Source: Thermodesulfovibrio yellowstonii DSM 11347
GTDB taxonomy: Bacteria > Nitrospirota > Thermodesulfovibrionia > Thermodesulfovibrionales > Thermodesulfovibrionaceae
Direction of reading: 5' to 3'
Length of the DNA stretch: 64,000 bases
NCBI RefSeq assembly: GCF_000020985.1
Contig: NC_011296.1
Coordinates: 1,726,001 to 1,790,000, forward strand
A program made the translations under genes and the position numbers. A model generated the notes under the pieces. It searched no databases. It worked only from the letters and a program-made list of their open reading frames with translations, and had not been told where the DNA came from. Below, piece after piece: positions 61,196 to 64,000 of the stretch (positions within the stretch are counted from its first letter, which is position 1; the number at the start of each line of letters is the position of its first letter).

Positions 61196-61447
61196 TTAAA
61201 TTTTTTCATTATTGTTATAAAATATCTCTTGACGAAGAGAGATATATTGTGGTATAAAATTACAATTTCGTGAGAGGTTAGAGGTTAAATTAGCTTTCGC
61301 TACAGTATCAACGATCTTTGACAAGTTTTAGACTTTAAAAAGTGGTAAAAATTTGAAAGTATTCACTTACATTTTAGCCCTCTCTGAGAGAGGTTACGGA
61401 AAAAGGCACTAAAAAGCCATAAAAATCAGTAAGTTACAAAGGCTACC

Positions 61448-61627
61448 GTTGGAAAACAAGACCTCATTTAAAAGGGATTGCGACAAACTTAAATTTTTCA
61501 TGTCTTTCTCCTTTGAAGTTAGTTGGAAAACAAGACCTCATTTAAAAGGGATTGCGACTTATAAGCAGCTGCCTGAGCTTTGGTCAGACCGAATCGTTGG
61601 AAAACAAGACCTCATTTAAAAGGGATT
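61448..61627 (+). CRISPR. Small CRISPR array, three repeats and two spacers
   Basis: A 37-bp repeat (GTTGGAAAACAAGACCTCAT, then TTAAAAGGGATTGCGAC) occurs at 61448-61484 and 61522-61558, both identical, and at 61596-61627 with its last five bases replaced. The two spacers (61485-61521, 61559-61595) are 37 bp each. The degraded last repeat suggests the leader is on the left, where an AT-rich non-coding stretch (about 61200-61447) lies. No cas gene is present in the window. The 709-bp gap 61136-61844 otherwise holds the Fur-box promoter on its left and the fur-family promoter on its right. Confidence 0.95.
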
Positions 61628-61707
61628 TCTAAAAAAGCAACACCAAGCCCAAGTATTTCTGAAACAAAGGAGAGCATCACAAGTCCTACAATAATATTCT
61701 CTTGTAT
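61612..61707 (-). pseudogene. Possible fragment of a TauE/SafE-like membrane protein next to the CRISPR array
   Basis: A short open stretch on the minus strand reads IIVGLVMLSFVSEILGLGVA then FLEIPFK before a stop that lies in the last CRISPR repeat. The hydrophobic pattern and the GLGVAFL-x-IP turn look like the first helix of a TSUP (TauE/SafE) permease. No continuation is seen on either side. It may be a remnant of a gene disrupted when the array arose, or chance. Low confidence. Confidence 0.25.
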
Positions 61708-61788
61708 AGAAAAAATTTTATAAACTTGACATATAACCTACCAATAATCTTGGGCTTTCTTGCTATCAAATATTCAAATTTTTATAGA

Positions 61789-61817
61789 TTGCCAAAAATT
61801 TCTTGTTACGTTATAAT
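61789..61817 (+). promoter_or_regulatory. Promoter of the Fur-family gene
   Basis: TTGCCA (61789-61794), 17-bp spacer, TATAAT (61812-61817), followed 27 bp later by the ATG with TTAGGAG as ribosome site. No Fur-type palindrome is visible in this promoter. Confidence 0.7.
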
Positions 61818-61844
61818 GAAAAAATAATTGTTTAGGAGTTTATT

Positions 61845-62318
61845 ATGCCTTTTGGACAAGGATGGGGATGCAGAGGAAGATTTAAAGAATGTGGATTAAA
61901 ATGGACACAAACAAGACAAGCTGTTATTGATATACTTTCATCAAAAGGCGGACATCTTAGCGCAGAAGAAATCTTTCTTGAAGTAAAAAAGCTTCTTCCA
62001 GGAATAGGACTTGCTACGGTTTATAGAACACTTGAACTTTTAACAGAGCTCGGAATAGTAAGGAAATTTGACTTTAAAGATGGAAGGTCTCGCTACGAAT
62101 TCGTTGCCGGCAAAGAAGGTATTGAACATTATCACCTCATTTGTAGAATCTGTGGAAAAATAATTGATTATGAAACAGAAGCTGATAAAGATGCAGACCC
62201 TCTTAAAGATTTTAAAAAATCTCTTTCAGAAAAATTCAAATTTTCAATTGAACGGTCAGATATTCAGTTTTTTGGTCTTTGTGAGAGATGTAAGGGTTTA
62301 ATGGAGAAAAAGGACTGA
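61845..62318 (+). CDS. Fur-family transcriptional regulator
   Basis: 157 aa. A winged-helix DNA-binding domain (WTQTRQAVIDILSSKGGHLS, ATVYRTLELLTELGIV) and a dimerisation domain with metal ligands: HYHLICRICGKIIDYE (His and CxxC) and CERCKG at the C-terminus, the second CxxC of the structural zinc site. The N-terminus MPFGQGWGCRGRFKECGLKW is an unusual extension that resembles the start of DUF5320 proteins. It may regulate the Fur-box operon on the other side of the CRISPR array. Fur versus PerR-type cannot be decided. Confidence 0.93.
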   Translation: MPFGQGWGCRGRFKECGLKWTQTRQAVIDILSSKGGHLSAEEIFLEVKKLLPGIGLATVYRTLELLTELGIVRKFDFKDGRSRYEFVAGKEGIEHYHLICRICGKIIDYETEADKDADPLKDFKKSLSEKFKFSIERSDIQFFGLCERCKGLMEKKD

Positions 62319-62336
62319 AAAAAACAAAAAGTTCCA

Positions 62337-63080
62337 TTACTTTATTAAATCCCATATCATTTTAGCAGCAATAATATAAAGCACTATACCAATAACCTTT
62401 TTTACCTGCGGCGCAGAAAGCTTTTTTCTCATAAGATAATTTCCCAATACAGCTCCTGCAACTGAAGCAATAGCACAAACTATTAAGAGATTGTGGTCAA
62501 TATTGCCAAGAGAAATATGTCCTAAGAAACCTGCAAAAGAAGAAAAAATAACAATAAAAGATGTTGTGGCAGAGGCTTTTTTAGGGTCAAATCCAAGCCA
62601 TACAAGTGCTGGAACAATTAGATTACCTCCACCTACCCCCAAAAGCCCACCAATAAAGCCTGCAAATCCACCAACTCCCGCACCATAACTGATTAATTTT
62701 TTAGAGTCTGAAATCTCTCTTTTTTTTGGTTTATACCATAACATCATTGAACCTGCAAAGAGAAGAAATCCAATAAAAAGCCATAAAAGAAATGTTCTTG
62801 AAAGATGCTCTGCTGTAATCGCACCAAGTGGTGAAAGCAAGGAAGCAATTATTAAAATTGGCAAGGCTGTTCTATAAACAATCAGCCCTGCCCGTGCATT
62901 ATAAAAGGATGCAACAGCCATAGCAAAGCTATTTAGCAATAAAGCTGTTGACATGGCTGTAAGAAGAGGAATTCCTAAGGCAACAAACACAGGAATAAGA
63001 ATAAAAGCAGCTCCAACCCCTGCTATTGTAAGAACAGTTGTAAAGAAAAAAGTAATAAGAGAAGCTAAAAGATAAGTCAT
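62337..63080 (-). CDS. TauE/SafE (TSUP) family membrane permease
   Basis: 247 aa with about seven to eight helices. Two internal repeats carry the family glycine-rich loops: LTIAGVGAAFILIPVFVALG near the N-terminus and GFIGGLLGVGGGNLIVPALVW in the middle. The family exports or imports sulfonates, sulfite, thiosulfate or related organic anions. It overlaps the FmdE-like gene by 4 bp upstream, so the two are co-translated. A sulfur-anion substrate is plausible in a sulfate reducer but unproven. Confidence 0.92.
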   Translation of the reverse strand: MTYLLASLITFFFTTVLTIAGVGAAFILIPVFVALGIPLLTAMSTALLLNSFAMAVASFYNARAGLIVYRTALPILIIASLLSPLGAITAEHLSRTFLLWLFIGFLLFAGSMMLWYKPKKREISDSKKLISYGAGVGGFAGFIGGLLGVGGGNLIVPALVWLGFDPKKASATTSFIVIFSSFAGFLGHISLGNIDHNLLIVCAIASVAGAVLGNYLMRKKLSAPQVKKVIGIVLYIIAAKMIWDLIK

Positions 63081-63718
63081 TTTTCAAAACCTTCCTCATA
63101 GCCTGAACAGTCAATGCAAACTTTTTTAAGTTCTACAACCTCACAAGCTTGTGCTTTTCCAATCAATCTTAGGTAAGGTCTTGCCACCATCTCTCCACAA
63201 ATATCACAAACTCCCATTCCCATAACTTCAGTAGGTGTTTCAAAATATGAATCTTCCACTTTTCCAACTAAAAGCACCTCTTCCATAGGAGACTCAAGCA
63301 GCAGATTTATTACTTCCATAACTTCTTCCTCAGAAATCTCAGTTGGAGGAACCCCTGCTGCTCTTTTTTTCATAAAAGTTGAATTTGCAATCTTTTCCCT
63401 TATTTTTGGGTTAAAACATAGCCTTATCTGTTTACCCTGCTTAGGGTCTATCAATGTAAACGCAAGTTTTCCTCTTGGTTTTTTAATAAGATTTCCTTTA
63501 CCAGCAGTGCAGCCTGTTGCAAATTGAACTCCATCTCCAAAACATCCTGCACCATGATTATATCCTGTCTCAAGAATTACAAAAAGTTCCTTCACATTTG
63601 CTCTCTTTACTCCCAGGTTTTCTAAAGCAATCTGTCCAGCCCTGAACCCTAATGCAGAAGCCCAGCATTTGTGACCATGAAACCCAAACAATTTGTCTAA
63701 AGTTTCTCTGTCAATCAT
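63077..63718 (-). CDS. FmdE family protein with C-terminal zinc ribbon
   Basis: 213 aa. N-terminal FmdE/FwdE domain (FGFHGHKCWASALGFRAGQI, then ETGYNHGAGCFGDGVQFATGCTAGKGN), with conserved Cys and His likely binding metal. The C-terminal ~45 residues form a zinc ribbon (GVCDICGEMVARPYL and KKVCIDCSGYEE). In methanogens FmdE is associated with formylmethanofuran dehydrogenase, but in bacteria it is found with molybdenum/tungsten or sulfur genes. It is coupled to the TauE/SafE gene. Function uncertain. Confidence 0.9.
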   Translation of the reverse strand: MIDRETLDKLFGFHGHKCWASALGFRAGQIALENLGVKRANVKELFVILETGYNHGAGCFGDGVQFATGCTAGKGNLIKKPRGKLAFTLIDPKQGKQIRLCFNPKIREKIANSTFMKKRAAGVPPTEISEEEVMEVINLLLESPMEEVLLVGKVEDSYFETPTEVMGMGVCDICGEMVARPYLRLIGKAQACEVVELKKVCIDCSGYEEGFEK

Positions 63719-63741
63719 TTGATGCCTCCTATTTTACTTTT

Positions 63742-63923
63742 GAGACTGTTCAAAACTTGTAACCTATTGAAATTCAATAAATTACAAGCCCTAAAATTTT
63801 TCAATTACCTCCATCTGTCATTCCGAGCCGCAGGCGAGGAATCTCCAGATTTTTCAATATCTTCAGAGATTCCTCGCACCCATTGAGGGTGCTCGGAATG
63901 ACCTTCAGTAATTGAACAGCCTC
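63742..63923. mobile_element. MITE-like element, short copy
   Basis: A 182-bp non-coding element with ends GAGACTGTTCAA (63742-63753) and TTGAACAGCCTC (63912-63923), 11 of 12 positions inverted. TACTTTT flanks both sides (63735-63741 and 63924-63930). Its centre folds by CATTCCGAGC/GCTCGGAATG and GAGGAATCTC/GAGATTCCTC arms. It lacks the ~70-bp middle insertion of the 59.4-kb copy. The remaining bases to 64000 show no gene. Confidence 0.8.
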
Positions 63924-64000
63924 TACTTTTTTACTTTGTTTCTTCCATTTTATAACATTAAGTCTTAAATTTGTCAAGAACAAATAAAAAAATTTTTTTA

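Noticed and set aside
63801-63983. 60-aa minus-strand frame in the MITE-like element
   Set aside because: Derived from the hairpin repeat; no ribosome site and similar frames arise in other copies.

Overview
The window looks like a piece of chromosome from an AT-rich, anaerobic, probably thermophilic sulfate reducer of the Thermodesulfovibrio/Nitrospirota type. The basis is the complete sat - (133-aa protein) - aprB - aprA - qmoA - qmoB - qmoC block, a group 3b [NiFe] hydrogenase, Mrp/MinD/NifX-type iron-sulfur genes and low GC. The species assignment is inference; no database search was possible.

Layout. 1-2.8 kb (minus): hisS (cut by the window edge), divIVA-like, yggT, proC, yggS. 2.8-6.2 kb (plus): a histidine kinase / NtrC-type regulator pair, followed by a sigma-54 promoter with two palindromic upstream sites and a secreted Lys/Ala/Pro-rich protein. 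6.2-10.3 kb (minus): zinc-ribbon membrane protein, ChrB-N protein, MFS transporter, tandem Usp, PiT-family transporter. 10.4-13.2 kb (plus): MNT/HEPN pair, a fluoride riboswitch driving a cation:proton antiporter and Usp, then tatA. 13.2-17.1 kb (minus): PAP2 phosphatase, ArnT/PMT-like glycosyltransferase, KUP transporter. 17.2-21.2 kb: hisD, small cysteine-rich proteins, cutA, a GYD protein, an Rsm22-like methyltransferase, HU. 21.2-28.1 kb (plus): SbcD/YhaO-like nuclease and YhaN-like ATPase, rpsO, pnp, an M16 peptidase. 28.1-37.9 kb (minus): the dissimilatory sulfate-activation and APS-reduction block, led by adk and sat. 38-41.4 kb: rdgB, initiator tRNA, ftsY, a large exported Ig-like protein. 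41.5-48.1 kb (plus): RDD protein, mreBCD, PBP2, rodA, ribH, nusB. 48.4-51.4 kb: an unusual KaiC-like/XRE/cupin fusion and an FMN-type glutamate synthase. 51.5-55.5 kb: hydBGDA. 55.5-56.2 kb: a HigBA-type toxin-antitoxin pair. 56.3-61.1 kb (minus): an iron-linked cluster (DUF5320, CGGC, two NifX-like, Mrp, metallo-beta-lactamase, methyltransferase, ferredoxin-MinD) read from a promoter with a Fur box. 61.4-61.6 kb: a three-repeat CRISPR array with no cas genes nearby. 61.8-63.7 kb: a Fur-family regulator, TauE/SafE and FmdE-like genes.

How it works together. Sat makes APS from sulfate and ATP, AprAB reduces APS to sulfite, QmoABC links AprAB to the quinone pool, and Adk recycles the AMP that is released. 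HydBGDA would exchange H2 and NAD(P)H. The mre/rod block is a standard cell-shape operon. Several promoters carry clear operator-like symmetry. The most informative regulatory reads are the sigma-54/UAS module at 5.6 kb, the fluoride riboswitch at 11.2 kb, the TTAGTA-n-TACTAA operators around the KaiC-XRE-cupin gene, and the Fur box at 61.17 kb.

A family of short, MITE-like, hairpin-forming repeats occurs four times (8.35, 48.2, 59.4, 63.7 kb). One copy, with apparent target-site duplications, sits inside the iron-linked cluster. The best candidates for something under-described are the Fur-controlled NifX/CGGC/Mrp/MBL/methyltransferase/MinD cluster, the KaiC-XRE-cupin regulator with its glutamate synthase target, and the 133-aa protein embedded between sat and aprB.
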